Assembly: GCA_000963575.1 (NCBI GenBank)
Contig: CP011077.1
Location: forward strand, 1,798,001-1,862,000
Reading direction: 5' to 3'
DNA from: Klebsiella michiganensis
GTDB lineage: Bacteria; Pseudomonadota; Gammaproteobacteria; Enterobacterales; Enterobacteriaceae
Length of the DNA stretch: 64,000 nt
In this document: positions 42,137 through 51,415 of the stretch, piece after piece
How the letters are laid out: each line of letters opens with the position of its first letter
Numbering within the stretch: position 1 is the stretch's first letter
Made by a program: the position numbers and the translations under genes
The notes under the pieces: model-generated
The model's input: only the letters and a program-made list of their open reading frames with translations
Databases searched by the model: none
What the model was told of the DNA's origin: nothing

Positions 42137-42883
42137 GTGACCAAATTCAAACTTCTCGCATTAGGCGTACTGCTTGCCTCCTCCGTTACCGCTGCGCACG
42201 CAGAGGGCCCGTGGTCAATCGGTGCGGGTGCGCTGGTTTCGCCAAACCCTTACAAAGGTGACCAGAACCGCGTCTATCCGGCGCCTCTGCTGGGCTATGA
42301 AGGTGACAATTTCTACTTCCGTGGTTTTAACGCGGGCTACTACTTGTGGAATGACCAGGCCGATAAGCTGTCCGTGACCGCCTACTATTCGCCGCTGCAT
42401 TTCAGGCCGAAAGACAGCAACTACGATAGCATGCGTGCGCTGGACTACCGCCACTCCACCGTGATGGCCGGCCTGTCCTGGGTACATAACACCGATTATG
42501 GCTTCCTGCGTACCGTGCTGGCCGGGGATATCCTCGACAACAGCAACGGCATTACCTGGGATACTGCCTGGCTGTACCGCTACAATGCGGATAGCCTGAC
42601 GGTGACGCCGGGGATTGGTATCGTGTGGGATAGCAAGAATCAAAACGACTACTACTATGGCGTGAGCGGCAAGGAATCCAACCGCAGCGGTCTGAACGAG
42701 TATGACGCGGGTAACAGCTGGTCGCCGTATGTTGAGCTGTCCGTTAACTACCAGCTGAATGCAGACTGGAACGTGTTCGGTATGGGCCGCTATATGCGTC
42801 TGTCCAAAGAAGTGACCGACAGCCCAATGGTCGACAGCAACTGGACCGGTGTGCTGCTGACGGGTGTGAACTACAGCTTCTAA
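42137..42883 (+). CDS. mipA: MltA-interacting protein MipA
   Basis: 248 residues, outer-membrane beta-barrel scaffold that links MltA and PBP1B in E. coli. Signal peptide (FKLLALGVLLASSVTAAHA) and barrel strands ending in the C-terminal aromatic VNYSF. GTG start, two bases behind AAGGA, with MTKFKLLALGVL aligned to MTKLKLLALGVL of E. coli. Divergent from yeaG. Confidence 0.95.
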   Translation: MTKFKLLALGVLLASSVTAAHAEGPWSIGAGALVSPNPYKGDQNRVYPAPLLGYEGDNFYFRGFNAGYYLWNDQADKLSVTAYYSPLHFRPKDSNYDSMRALDYRHSTVMAGLSWVHNTDYGFLRTVLAGDILDNSNGITWDTAWLYRYNADSLTVTPGIGIVWDSKNQNDYYYGVSGKESNRSGLNEYDAGNSWSPYVELSVNYQLNADWNVFGMGRYMRLSKEVTDSPMVDSNWTGVLLTGVNYSF

Positions 42884-42903
42884 TTGGTGCAATTGACGCA
42901 CTA

Positions 42904-42935
42904 AAACGGGGCGCTGGCGCCCCGTTTGCTTTTTT
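42904..42935 (+). terminator. mipA terminator
   Basis: AAACGGGGCG/CGCCCCGTTT stem followed by GCTTTTTT behind mipA. Confidence 0.8.
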
Positions 42936-42982
42936 GTGGGGCAAGGGTTTGCCGCCTTTGCCCTAAGCTGGTGAAAAGCCCT

Positions 42983-43873
42983 TTAGCCTCTCTTCGCCAC
43001 GCTGATAGCCTGGCTCAGGCGGGTAGGTTTCTCTGCGCTGGCTTTCTGTTTTTTCGAAGCGCAGGCGGTTTCTACACAGACGAAGGTTTTGTAGCCGTCA
43101 TCCGGCATATCGCCCATCGAAACGGACAGCGCCGGGCCAGGGTTCCAGCCCACCACGTTGTAATGATGGTGATGCACCACGTTCAGGGTGCGCTTCAGGC
43201 GGCTTGCGTCATGAATGACGCTGCACTCTTCCGGCTCAAGGTAGAGACGATCGGTGCGGTCCGGGAAGGTTTGTACGCCGTCCGTCAACTGGCCCGCGGC
43301 TTCATTCAGCACTTTGTCGATGTACGGATTACCCAGACCGCTGACTTTCACCTCCGCGATGTCGCCGACGTTGAAGTAGGTGTGCAGGGCAGAGGTGGTT
43401 TCGAACTCACCGTGAGCTTCCAGTTCAATTTCGCAGGTTTTACCCAACTTAAAGCGGGCATACAGCGTGAACTCATGCGGCCACAGCTTCAGCGTCTCTG
43501 CATTGTTATGCAGCTCAAAGGTCAGCACCACACCGTTGGCATCTTCATTGTGCGCGCTCAGCGTCCACGGTTGGTTGCGGGCAAAACCGTGTGCCGGCAG
43601 GCCAGGCTGCTCCGCCGGGCCAAACCACGGCCAGCAAATCGGCACGCCGCCGCGCAGGGCTTTGCCTTTATGGAATGGGGTGATGTCGCTCAGCCACAGC
43701 ACTTCATCTTCACCGGCAGGCTGCCAGGAGAGCAGATGTGCGCCCTGGAGCGCGAAAGATGCCCGGACCTGCGGGTGATCAACGACGATGACGTCCAGCT
43801 CATCGTTTACGCGGCGGGTAAGAGAAGGCGTAATTTGTTCGACGACCGGAAGTGCAAAAATTTTATTAATCAT
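42983..43873 (-). CDS. yeaD: D-hexose-6-phosphate mutarotase YeaD
   Basis: 296 residues, galactose mutarotase-like beta-sandwich. E. coli YeaD converts alpha- and beta-glucose 6-phosphate. Family parts: GGVPICWPWFGPAEQ, HGFARNQPW with the catalytic His, and ALHTYFNVGD. It lies 83 nt behind gapA, as in E. coli, with a terminator between. The next E. coli gene, yeaE, is absent, so yeaD faces mipA. Confidence 0.95.
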   Translation of the reverse strand: MINKIFALPVVEQITPSLTRRVNDELDVIVVDHPQVRASFALQGAHLLSWQPAGEDEVLWLSDITPFHKGKALRGGVPICWPWFGPAEQPGLPAHGFARNQPWTLSAHNEDANGVVLTFELHNNAETLKLWPHEFTLYARFKLGKTCEIELEAHGEFETTSALHTYFNVGDIAEVKVSGLGNPYIDKVLNEAAGQLTDGVQTFPDRTDRLYLEPEECSVIHDASRLKRTLNVVHHHHYNVVGWNPGPALSVSMGDMPDDGYKTFVCVETACASKKQKASAEKPTRLSQAISVAKRG

Positions 43874-43905
43874 TTCTTTTTTCCTTAGTCCTGGAGCTTT
43901 CAGGC

Positions 43906-43931
43906 AAAAAAAAGAGCGACCGAAGTCGCCC
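43906..43931 (-). terminator. gapA terminator
   Basis: GGGCGAC-TTCG-GTCGCTC followed by eight T on the minus strand, 26 nt behind the gapA stop. Confidence 0.85.
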
Positions 43932-43956
43932 TTTAGAATCAGATTCTCATCTCAAC

Positions 43957-44952
43957 TTATTTGGAGATGTGAGCAATCAGATCCAGTACTTTGTTGGAGT
44001 AACCAGTTTCGTTGTCGTACCAGGAAACCAGTTTCACAAAGTTGTCGTTCAGTGCGATACCAGCTTTAGCATCGAACACGGAAGTCAGTACTTCGCCGTT
44101 GAAGTCGGTAGATACTACGTCATCTTCGGTGTAGCCCAGAACGCCTTTCATTGCGCCTTCGGAAGCAGCTTTGATTGCTTTCTTAATTTCTTCGTAAGAA
44201 GCAGCTTTTTCCAGACGAACGGTCAGGTCAACAACGGACACGTTAGGGGTAGGAACGCGGAACGCCATACCAGTCAGTTTGCCTTTCAGCTCTGGCAGTA
44301 CAACGCCTACAGCTTTAGCAGCACCGGTAGAAGAAGGGATGATGTTCTGAGCTGCGCCGCGGCCGCCGCGCCAGTCTTTGTGAGACGGGCCATCAACGGT
44401 TTTCTGAGTAGCGGTAGTTGCGTGAACGGTAGTCATCAGGCCTTCAACGATACCGAAGTTGTCGTTGATAACTTTAGCCAGTGGTGCCAGGCAGTTGGTG
44501 GTGCAGGATGCGTTGGAAACGATGTCCTGGCCAGCGTATTTTTCGAAGTTAGCACCGCGAACGAACATTGGGGTGTTGTCTTTGGAAGGACCAGTCAGAA
44601 CAACTTTTTTCGCGCCAGCAGTGATGTGCTTACGAGCGGTTTCGTCAGTCAGGAACAGACCAGTTGCTTCAGCAACAACGTCAACGTTCACTTCGTTCCA
44701 CTTCAGGTTAGCCGGGTCACGTTCTGCGGTAACACGGATAGTTTTACCGTTAACAACCAGGTTGCCGTCTTTAACTTCTACAGTACCGTTGAAACGACCG
44801 TGAGTTGAGTCGTACTTCAGCATGTAAGCCATATAGTCAGCGTCTAACAGGTCGTTGATTGCAACGATTTCGATGTCAGAACGTTCCTGAGCAGCACGGA
44901 AAACGATACGGCCGATACGACCAAAACCGTTGATACCTACTTTGATAGTCAT
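43957..44952 (-). CDS. gapA: Glyceraldehyde-3-phosphate dehydrogenase A
   Basis: 331 residues, central glycolytic enzyme forming 1,3-bisphosphoglycerate with NAD. The active-site SNASCTTNCLAP with the nucleophilic Cys near 150, NGFGRIGR in the NAD fold and WYDNETGYS near the end are intact. GGTGG precedes the ATG at 44952; the upstream 29 open codons are leader. Codon use is strongly biased (long runs of preferred codons), typical of a highly expressed gene. Confidence 0.99.
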   Translation of the reverse strand: MTIKVGINGFGRIGRIVFRAAQERSDIEIVAINDLLDADYMAYMLKYDSTHGRFNGTVEVKDGNLVVNGKTIRVTAERDPANLKWNEVNVDVVAEATGLFLTDETARKHITAGAKKVVLTGPSKDNTPMFVRGANFEKYAGQDIVSNASCTTNCLAPLAKVINDNFGIVEGLMTTVHATTATQKTVDGPSHKDWRGGRGAAQNIIPSSTGAAKAVGVVLPELKGKLTGMAFRVPTPNVSVVDLTVRLEKAASYEEIKKAIKAASEGAMKGVLGYTEDDVVSTDFNGEVLTSVFDAKAGIALNDNFVKLVSWYDNETGYSNKVLDLIAHISK

Positions 44953-45296
44953 AGTATTCCACCAGCTATTTTTTAGTGAATAAAAGGTTGGCTGTAAAAT
45001 TACAAAAACCTTACGCAGCGTCAAGCGGAATCGTGTCAATCATTGCGACAAATCAATCCTGTGACCAGGGTTTGTACGACTGAACGCCTCACGCTTCCTT
45101 TTGGGCTTAAATCCAAATGGGGACGATGCGGGGGATTTTAAACGCCAGTCCCAACAATAATGTGATTCACGTCACGCTTTGTGCCGTGCCAGAATTTCAG
45201 GGCTAAGTTTAGAACAAAAAGCAGCACGGCGTTGTTAATTTTTTGTTAGAATGGTGCCGTGAGCTGTCCCAATTGAACTGACCGAGATGTACACCT
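44953..45296. other. gapA-msrB divergent regulatory region
   Basis: 344 nt. It contains a CRP-type site (45161-45176) and the gapA promoters. Directly before msrB is a five-codon frame (ATG at 45286, MYTYV) that runs over the msrB start codon and could influence its translation. Confidence 0.55.
45161..45176. promoter_or_regulatory. CRP-type site
   Basis: TGTGA-TTCACG-TCACG matches the CRP consensus TGTGA-N6-TCACA at nine of ten positions, 209 nt upstream of gapA and 120 nt before msrB. Confidence 0.65.
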
Positions 45297-45710
45297 ATGT
45301 CTAATCAATTACCCCCTGATTCAAATAAGAAAAACCTCAGCGAAATGCAATATTATGTGACCCAGAAGCACGGTACTGAACCGCCTTATTCCGGGCGTTT
45401 GCTGCATAATAAGCGTGACGGGATTTATCATTGCCTGGTGTGTGAGGCCCCGCTGTTTCTTTCGGAAACAAAATACGACTCGGGCTGCGGCTGGCCTAGC
45501 TTCTACGAACCTGTCAGCCCCGATGCTATCCGTTATCTGACCGATAATTCACACGGCATGGAGCGCGTTGAAATCCGCTGCGGTAGCTGCGACGCACACC
45601 TGGGCCATGTTTTCCCGGATGGTCCACAGCCAACCGGGGAGCGGTATTGCGTTAACTCAGCCTCCCTGAGCTTCACTGACGGGCAAAACAGTGAACAGGT
45701 TGATGGCTGA
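45297..45710 (+). CDS. msrB: Methionine-(R)-sulfoxide reductase MsrB
   Basis: 137 residues, equal to E. coli MsrB. The catalytic Cys lies in NSASLS context (GERYCVNSASL, about 118) and the zinc site in two CxxC pairs (CLVC at about 46, CGSC at about 95); SGCGWPSF is the substrate-binding region. Divergent from gapA as in E. coli. Confidence 0.97.
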   Translation: MSNQLPPDSNKKNLSEMQYYVTQKHGTEPPYSGRLLHNKRDGIYHCLVCEAPLFLSETKYDSGCGWPSFYEPVSPDAIRYLTDNSHGMERVEIRCGSCDAHLGHVFPDGPQPTGERYCVNSASLSFTDGQNSEQVDG

Positions 45711-45749
45711 AGAATCGATTCAGCTAATTATTCCGCGACGGGGTGCAAA

Positions 45750-46031
45750 ATGAGCAATCTGGATGAGATGTTGAGCGTGATGACGCCAGAAATTTATCAG
45801 CGTCTGGCGACCGCGGTCGAACTGGGAAAGTGGCCTGATGGCGTGGCGCTGACCCAGGAGCAAAAAGACAACAGCCTCCAGCTGGTGATGCTGTGGCAGG
45901 CGCGCCACAACACGGAGGCGCAGCACATGACTATCGACACCAATGGTCAGATGGTGATGAAGAGCAAGCAGCAGCTCAAAGCGGAGTTTGGCATTGAGCC
46001 AGCGCCGTTTGTGACGATGAAGCTGCAATAA
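45750..46031 (+). CDS. yeaC: DUF1315 protein YeaC
   Basis: 93 residues, close to E. coli YeaC (90): MTPEIYQRLATAVELGKWPD, LTQEQKDNSLQLVMLWQAR. Function unknown. 39 nt behind msrB on the same strand, as in E. coli. Confidence 0.93.
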   Translation: MSNLDEMLSVMTPEIYQRLATAVELGKWPDGVALTQEQKDNSLQLVMLWQARHNTEAQHMTIDTNGQMVMKSKQQLKAEFGIEPAPFVTMKLQ

Positions 46032-46036
46032 ACAAG

Positions 46037-46065
46037 AAGGGAGACTCGCTGGTCTCCCTTAGTTT
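46037..46065. terminator. Terminator between yeaC and chitinase
   Basis: AAGGGAGAC/GTCTCCCTT, a 9-bp stem with a 6-nt loop and AGTTTT behind, between convergent genes. Confidence 0.75.
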
Positions 46066-46079
46066 TGCTTTTTTAACCG

Positions 46080-47354
46080 TTATTTAGCGTGATCGATGCC
46101 CAGTGACTCGGCGAGCTGCTTCGCCAACTGGTTATTGTCATCCGCGCCATACTCCCAGAACATCGCGCCGCCCAGACCCTTCTCTTTGATGTACTCGGCT
46201 TTGATTTTCACCGAGCGCGGGTTCTCGTAAGAAATCGCGAACAGCGGTTTACCTTCAGCAGACTTAAGCGTCAGGTACGGCACCTTCGCGTCGTCATCCC
46301 ACTCTTCGGTAAAGCGCTTGTGAGGATCGTTCAGCATTTTCTTCACCAGATCGTTGTATTTGACGTAAGTGTCTTTCGTCAAATCCACGCCCAGCGCGGT
46401 TTTAAACAGCTCCAGCTCGCGTGCACCGAAGTAGGGCTGCGTTACAGGGTTTTTCTGCGCATCGGGTTTTGACCAGTCGATGCCTGGCTCTACGGCGCGC
46501 TTAGGTACGCGGCCATAGAAGCCGATGCCCAGGTTCATCTGCTGCGGTTTCAGCCCGGCGGCCAGGTAGTTATTCACCACGAAGTCAGCGCTGTATTTGT
46601 CGGCTTCGGCCACCGTCGGCCATTTTTTCGAATCATAAAGATTCGAGTTGAAGTACTGCGTGCCGTACGCCATGTCGTAGGTCATCAGGTTGATGTAGTT
46701 CAGCACCGGCGCAATGGCCTTCACATCAACCCAGCTTTTCGGGCTTTCGGCGTTGGCCCCGACGGCAATAGTAACCAGTTTTTTATCGCCCACGGCTTTA
46801 CGCAGCTCTTTCAGCAGGGCGGTGAAGTTGTCCCGGTCGGCGTCCAGCTTGTCCACCAAACCCCACGCCCCGTTCACTGGGAACTCCCAGTCGAGATCGA
46901 TCCCGTCCAGGCCATACTTGTCCATCACTTCCTGTACCGAGCGGATAAATACCGCGCGGTTCTCTGGCGTTGCCGCAGCGGCAGAGAAACCGCGGGCACC
47001 CCAGCCGCCCACCGACAGCAATATTTTCAGCTGTGGGTTCTGTTTACGCAGCGTCGGCAGGGTTTCAAGATCCGAGATAACTTTTGGGGAAAGATAGATT
47101 TGATGCAGTTTTGACGCGTCTTTCAGCGCTTCGTTGGTTTCGCCTTTCTCGTCGTTATAAATCAGGCCAAAGGAGTAATTGAGGTGGGTTATCTGGCGAA
47201 CATCAAGTTTATTGATATCTCCCCCGGGGCCGGCAGTGACGTCACCGCCGCCGTTGAAGTAACCCACGGAAAGCAAAGATTCAGCCTGCGCAACGCCGCT
47301 GCAGGCGAGCGTCACCGCGGCCACCAGCGGTAACATTTTACCTGTGAATGACAT
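46080..47354 (-). CDS. Secreted GH18 chitinase
   Basis: 424 residues. Signal peptide (MLPLVAAVTLACSGVAQA, cleaved before ES) and a single GH18 barrel. The catalytic DxxDxDxE motif reads DGIDLDWEF (about residues 155-163); SVGGWGARGFS and LMTYDMAYG are further family marks, and a chitinase insertion domain lies in the C-terminal half. No chitin-binding or fibronectin domain is present. Exo- or endo-action is not decided by sequence. AGAGGAA stands before the ATG at 47354. E. coli K-12 has no gene here; probably used on chitin or fungal/insect material. Confidence 0.92.
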   Translation of the reverse strand: MSFTGKMLPLVAAVTLACSGVAQAESLLSVGYFNGGGDVTAGPGGDINKLDVRQITHLNYSFGLIYNDEKGETNEALKDASKLHQIYLSPKVISDLETLPTLRKQNPQLKILLSVGGWGARGFSAAAATPENRAVFIRSVQEVMDKYGLDGIDLDWEFPVNGAWGLVDKLDADRDNFTALLKELRKAVGDKKLVTIAVGANAESPKSWVDVKAIAPVLNYINLMTYDMAYGTQYFNSNLYDSKKWPTVAEADKYSADFVVNNYLAAGLKPQQMNLGIGFYGRVPKRAVEPGIDWSKPDAQKNPVTQPYFGARELELFKTALGVDLTKDTYVKYNDLVKKMLNDPHKRFTEEWDDDAKVPYLTLKSAEGKPLFAISYENPRSVKIKAEYIKEKGLGGAMFWEYGADDNNQLAKQLAESLGIDHAK

Positions 47355-47557
47355 AATGATTCCTCTTTGACGGGCACGACATAAAAGCTTCCCGGCCACG
47401 TTCAGAGACGAAAACGGCGGAAAGCGAAATCAGCTAACGTGCTGAATAAATTCATTGAATATGATTATGAGAGCGCTCCCAGGCGAGGGCGAGCAAAAAA
47501 AGCGTAGAGTGTGAGCGGAATCGATACAAAAGTGTGGGGCGGGGGCCGCCCCTACAA

Positions 47558-48193
47558 TTATTGGCAGGTAAAATCGGCGAAGGTCATTAACGTTGCGCCC
47601 TCAACGGCCATTTCCTGGAATGCCTGCAGGCTATTCTGCGGCTGCAGGTTAACACCGCGGCAGCCATCGGTGATGACTGTCACCTCATAGCCCAGCTTCA
47701 GGGCGTCCAGCACGGTAAATTTCACACAGAAGTCTGTTGCCAGCCCCAGCACCACCAGGCTGCGGATGCCATGCTCGTGCAGCCAGGCATCCAGTTCGGT
47801 TTGCTGCCGGTGGCCGTTATCGAAAAACGCGCTGTAGCTGTCGATAGCCGGATTTTGGCCTTTATAGACGATTTTATCGATGCCGGACGCCTTCAGCAGC
47901 GGGTGAAGTTTTGCCCCTTCGCTGTTCTGGATGCAGTGATCGGGCCACCAGGTTTGCGTCAGGCCGTCGAGCGTGCCCTCCGTGAAGGGGGCCGTCCCTT
48001 GAGTACTGGCGAAACTTCCATGCTTTGCCGGGTGCCAGTCCTGACTGGCGACCACGCTTTCACCGCGGACGTTAAACAGCTCGATAAGCTGGTTAGCCAC
48101 CTCAACGGTGCTGTCACCTTCCGGTACGGCAAGCGTGCCACCGGCACAAAAATCGTTCTGCAAATCAATCAACAGCAAAGCACGTTGCGCCAT
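47558..48193 (-). CDS. pncA: Nicotinamidase PncA
   Basis: 211 residues. Converts nicotinamide to nicotinate in NAD recycling. Catalytic triad Asp10 (LIDLQNDF), Lys about 111 (VYKGQNP), Cys about 157 (ATDFCVKF), and the metal-binding DWHPAKHGSF. It starts 9 nt behind ansA, so it is co-transcribed as in E. coli. Confidence 0.97.
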   Translation of the reverse strand: MAQRALLLIDLQNDFCAGGTLAVPEGDSTVEVANQLIELFNVRGESVVASQDWHPAKHGSFASTQGTAPFTEGTLDGLTQTWWPDHCIQNSEGAKLHPLLKASGIDKIVYKGQNPAIDSYSAFFDNGHRQQTELDAWLHEHGIRSLVVLGLATDFCVKFTVLDALKLGYEVTVITDGCRGVNLQPQNSLQAFQEMAVEGATLMTFADFTCQ

Positions 48194-48202
48194 TGGCGTT
48201 CC

Positions 48203-49219
48203 TTATTCGTCGGGAGTGAGTTCACCACGCAGGTTACGCGACATCGCATCACGGATTGCCTCGGCATCCAGACCCTGGCTCAGCAGGTAGTGGAGCTTGG
48301 TTAGCGTCGCTTCCACCGTCATATCAAATCCGCTGATAACGCCAGCCTGCGCCAGGGCGTTGCCGGTGGCATAGCCGCCCATGTTCACTTTGCCGGACAT
48401 ACACTGCGTGAGGTTAACCACCACGATGCCGCGCGCGCTGGCTTCCTGCAACTCTTTAATGAATGCGCCCTGTTGCGGGGCATTCCCCACGCCGTAAGAA
48501 CGCAGGATCAGCGCTTTCACCGGCTGGCGCAGGAAGTTGCCCACGACGTCGGCAGAAATGCCGGGATAGATGGTGACCACGCCAATCGGCTGCGGCGTTA
48601 TCGGGTGGACTATCAGCTCGCCTTCGCCGTGCGGGGCCGGCGGCGTGTTCAATTTACGGATGTGGATCCCGGCTTCCAGCAGCGGCGCAAGGTTAGGTGA
48701 GGCAAAGGCATCGAAGCCGTCGGCATGAGCTTTGGTGGTGCGGTTCCCGCGGTAGAGGCGGTTGTTGAAGAACAGCGTCACCTCGTTGATCGGGTAATTG
48801 GCCGCCACGTACAGCGAATTGAGCAGGTTGATTTGCCCGTCTGAACGCAGCTCCGCCAGCGGGATCTGCGAGCCCGTGACGATAACCGGTTTGCTGAGGT
48901 TCTCCAGCATGAAGGAGAGCGCCGAGGCGGTAAAGGCCATAGTGTCCGTGCCGTGCAGGATCACGAAGCCGTCGTACTCGTCGTAATGGGCCTTGATGTC
49001 GTCGGCAATGTGCTGCCAGTCTTCGGGCGTCATGTCCGAAGAGTCCATCAGCGGATCGTATTCGTGGATCGTAAAGTCCGGCATTTCAGGGCGATGGAAC
49101 TCGGGCATCATCGCCAGCTGGCGCTGGAGGTGGCCGGAAACAGGAATGTAGCCGTGTTCAGAACGCTGCATCCCGATGGTACCGCCGGTGTAGGCAACGT
49201 AGATGGATTTCTTTTGCAT
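48203..49219 (-). CDS. ansA: L-asparaginase I (cytoplasmic)
   Basis: 338 residues, equal to E. coli AnsA. Low-affinity cytosolic tetramer that hydrolyses L-asparagine. Active-site segments YTGGTIGM (Thr about 14) and ILHGTDTMAF (Thr/Asp about 91-92) are intact and no signal peptide is present. First gene of ansA-pncA. Confidence 0.97.
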   Translation of the reverse strand: MQKKSIYVAYTGGTIGMQRSEHGYIPVSGHLQRQLAMMPEFHRPEMPDFTIHEYDPLMDSSDMTPEDWQHIADDIKAHYDEYDGFVILHGTDTMAFTASALSFMLENLSKPVIVTGSQIPLAELRSDGQINLLNSLYVAANYPINEVTLFFNNRLYRGNRTTKAHADGFDAFASPNLAPLLEAGIHIRKLNTPPAPHGEGELIVHPITPQPIGVVTIYPGISADVVGNFLRQPVKALILRSYGVGNAPQQGAFIKELQEASARGIVVVNLTQCMSGKVNMGGYATGNALAQAGVISGFDMTVEATLTKLHYLLSQGLDAEAIRDAMSRNLRGELTPDE

Positions 49220-49270
49220 GGGTTTGCTCGATGCTTTCGATATTTGCGGCAGAGTATAGAGAGGATGACG

Positions 49271-49313
49271 GAAAAAAAAAGCCCGGTTTATGGCGTCAGT
49301 CCATTAACCGGGC
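49271..49313 (-). terminator. sppA terminator
   Basis: GCCCGGTT/AACCGGGC-type stem with nine T behind it on the minus strand, 20 nt past the sppA stop. Confidence 0.85.
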
Positions 49314-49332
49314 TTTGCTTCATTTGAGTAAA

Positions 49333-51183
49333 TTAACGCACATCGCCGCAGGTGAGGCAGAAGGCGTACCGATTTTGCGGGTCGTTCATGGTGCCGAACT
49401 TATCATTTTGCGCTTTGACTGCCAGCGCGGCGTCCGCCAGTGGCGCAGGCAGGTAAGCCTGAATGGCCTGCGGCAGTGCGGCGCGCACCGAGCCGGTCAT
49501 GGCGTTGAAGACCATGTCGGTGAAGGTTGCGTCATCCTGCCAGAACGCCAGGTGCCAGCTTTTCAGCTTAGCCAGTTCCGCGGCTTTGGCGACGGCATCG
49601 TCAAAGTCACCCAGGCTGTCCACCAGGCCGTTAGCTTTAGCGTCTTCTCCGGTCCAGACGTGGCCCTGAGCAATCTGATCGATTTGCTCCGGCGTTTTCT
49701 TACGGGAAGCGGCCACCAGGCCGATAAAGCGCTTGTAACCATTGTCGATGCTGAGCTGCATCATCTGCTGAACTTCAGGCGGCAGCTTCTTGGTTACGGC
49801 CACGTCGGCCAGCGGCGAAGTTGACACGCCGTCGGTATGCACGCCAATCGCGTCGAGGGTGTTTTCTACAGTGTTGATGACGCCGAAAATACCAATTGAG
49901 CCTGTCAGGGTGCTTGGGTTGGCAATGATGTAGTTTGCCGGGGTAGAGATCCAGTACCCGCCAGACGCCGCCATGCCGCCCATTGAAACCACGACTGGTT
50001 TCCCGGCATCACGCGCGGCAACAAGCTCTTCACGGATGGTTTCGGACGCAGTTACGCTGCCGCCAGGGCTGTTCACGCGGAAGACGATGGCTTTCACCTT
50101 CGGATCCAGGCGAGCTTCACGGATCTGCATGGCGGTAGTGTCGCCGCCGACCTGACCTGGGGTTTCTTCGCCATCCATGATCGCGCCGTTGGCGAAGATC
50201 ACCGCGATGGCATCGCCCTGGTCAGACGGTTTTTTCACGTTGTAGTCGTAAATGCTGGTGTAGCTAAAGTCTTTGTTAGCTTTGCTCCAGCCGAACTGCT
50301 TAACCAGCGCTTTGTCCACGGTCGCGCTGCTTGCCAGCTCATCCACCAGTTTGTTGTCCAGCGCATATTTTGCCGTATCCCCTTCCAGCTTCTGCAGGCT
50401 ATCCAGCAGCGCCTGCGCGCCAGGGAACGCCTGCTGAGCGGTGATCTGGCGGTTTGCCGCGATGGTGTTCAGATAGTTTTGCCACAGTTCGCCAATCCAG
50501 CGGCTGTCCGCGTCGCGCGCGGCAGGTGACATATCGTCGCGAATATATGGTTCAACCGCTGATTTGTAGGTACCGACGCGGAAGACGTGAGTTGAGACCT
50601 TCAGCTTATCCAGCAGGGTTTTGTAATACAGCGCGTTGGTGGCGAACCCGTGCAGGTCAACCATGCCCTGCGGCGAGAGCCAGATTTTGTTGGCAAAGCT
50701 TGCCAGGTAGTACTGACTTTGGTTGTAGCTATCGCCCATGGCATAAACCGGTTTGCCGCCGTCGCGGAACTCGCGCAGCGCTTTACCGATGTACTGCATA
50801 GAAGGCTGGTCGGCTCCGGCGAAATCTTTCAGATCCAGCACGATGCCGGTGATATTGCGGTCATCTTTCGCCTGACGAATGGCGTTGACGATGTCGAACA
50901 GGGAGTTCTCCTGCAGACGGTCAGAACTGGCGCCCACCAGCTGGCGGCCAATCACGCCCAGCTTATTGCTGACCGACGGTTTGTCCACCACCACGCCGGT
51001 GATGTCCAGCAGCAGCGCCCCGCGCGCAGGCTCCGCTGGCGTACTTTTCACCTGCATCCAGATACCGACCCCGACCAGGATCAGAAGGATCAGGAACAAG
51101 TTGAGAATAAATTCCCGAATAAAATTAAGCAGACGCCAGGTCCACTTAAAAAAGCCGCTAATAAATCGCCCAATGGTGCGCAT
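49333..51183 (-). CDS. sppA: Signal peptide peptidase SppA (protease IV)
   Basis: 616 residues, membrane-anchored tetrameric bowl protease that degrades cleaved signal peptides. N-terminal helix (LILILLVLVGVGIWM region), tandem-repeat domains with the catalytic Lys in GTYKSAVEPY and Ser in GMAASGGYW. GGAG precedes the ATG at 51183; the 15 upstream codons are not conserved. Gene order sppA-ansA-pncA as in E. coli. Confidence 0.97.
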   Translation of the reverse strand: MRTIGRFISGFFKWTWRLLNFIREFILNLFLILLILVGVGIWMQVKSTPAEPARGALLLDITGVVVDKPSVSNKLGVIGRQLVGASSDRLQENSLFDIVNAIRQAKDDRNITGIVLDLKDFAGADQPSMQYIGKALREFRDGGKPVYAMGDSYNQSQYYLASFANKIWLSPQGMVDLHGFATNALYYKTLLDKLKVSTHVFRVGTYKSAVEPYIRDDMSPAARDADSRWIGELWQNYLNTIAANRQITAQQAFPGAQALLDSLQKLEGDTAKYALDNKLVDELASSATVDKALVKQFGWSKANKDFSYTSIYDYNVKKPSDQGDAIAVIFANGAIMDGEETPGQVGGDTTAMQIREARLDPKVKAIVFRVNSPGGSVTASETIREELVAARDAGKPVVVSMGGMAASGGYWISTPANYIIANPSTLTGSIGIFGVINTVENTLDAIGVHTDGVSTSPLADVAVTKKLPPEVQQMMQLSIDNGYKRFIGLVAASRKKTPEQIDQIAQGHVWTGEDAKANGLVDSLGDFDDAVAKAAELAKLKSWHLAFWQDDATFTDMVFNAMTGSVRAALPQAIQAYLPAPLADAALAVKAQNDKFGTMNDPQNRYAFCLTCGDVR

Positions 51184-51415
51184 GTTTTCTCCATAACCTT
51201 CAACAGGGGTATTACCCGCACGCCGCAATGACGCTGGCTAAAGCGGCGAAAGTAAAGGCTATCCTAAAGAGAGGGCGAGGAAATGTCAGCAGGAAATCGG
51301 GGCGGCGCTGTAACAAAAACTACGGCTGTGTTAATTTTGTGAATGAAAATCATTTAACAGACTGGGGCAATCTCCGCGCTTTGCCAGTCATTTCACGTCA
51401 GTAAGGGGCTTTTAA

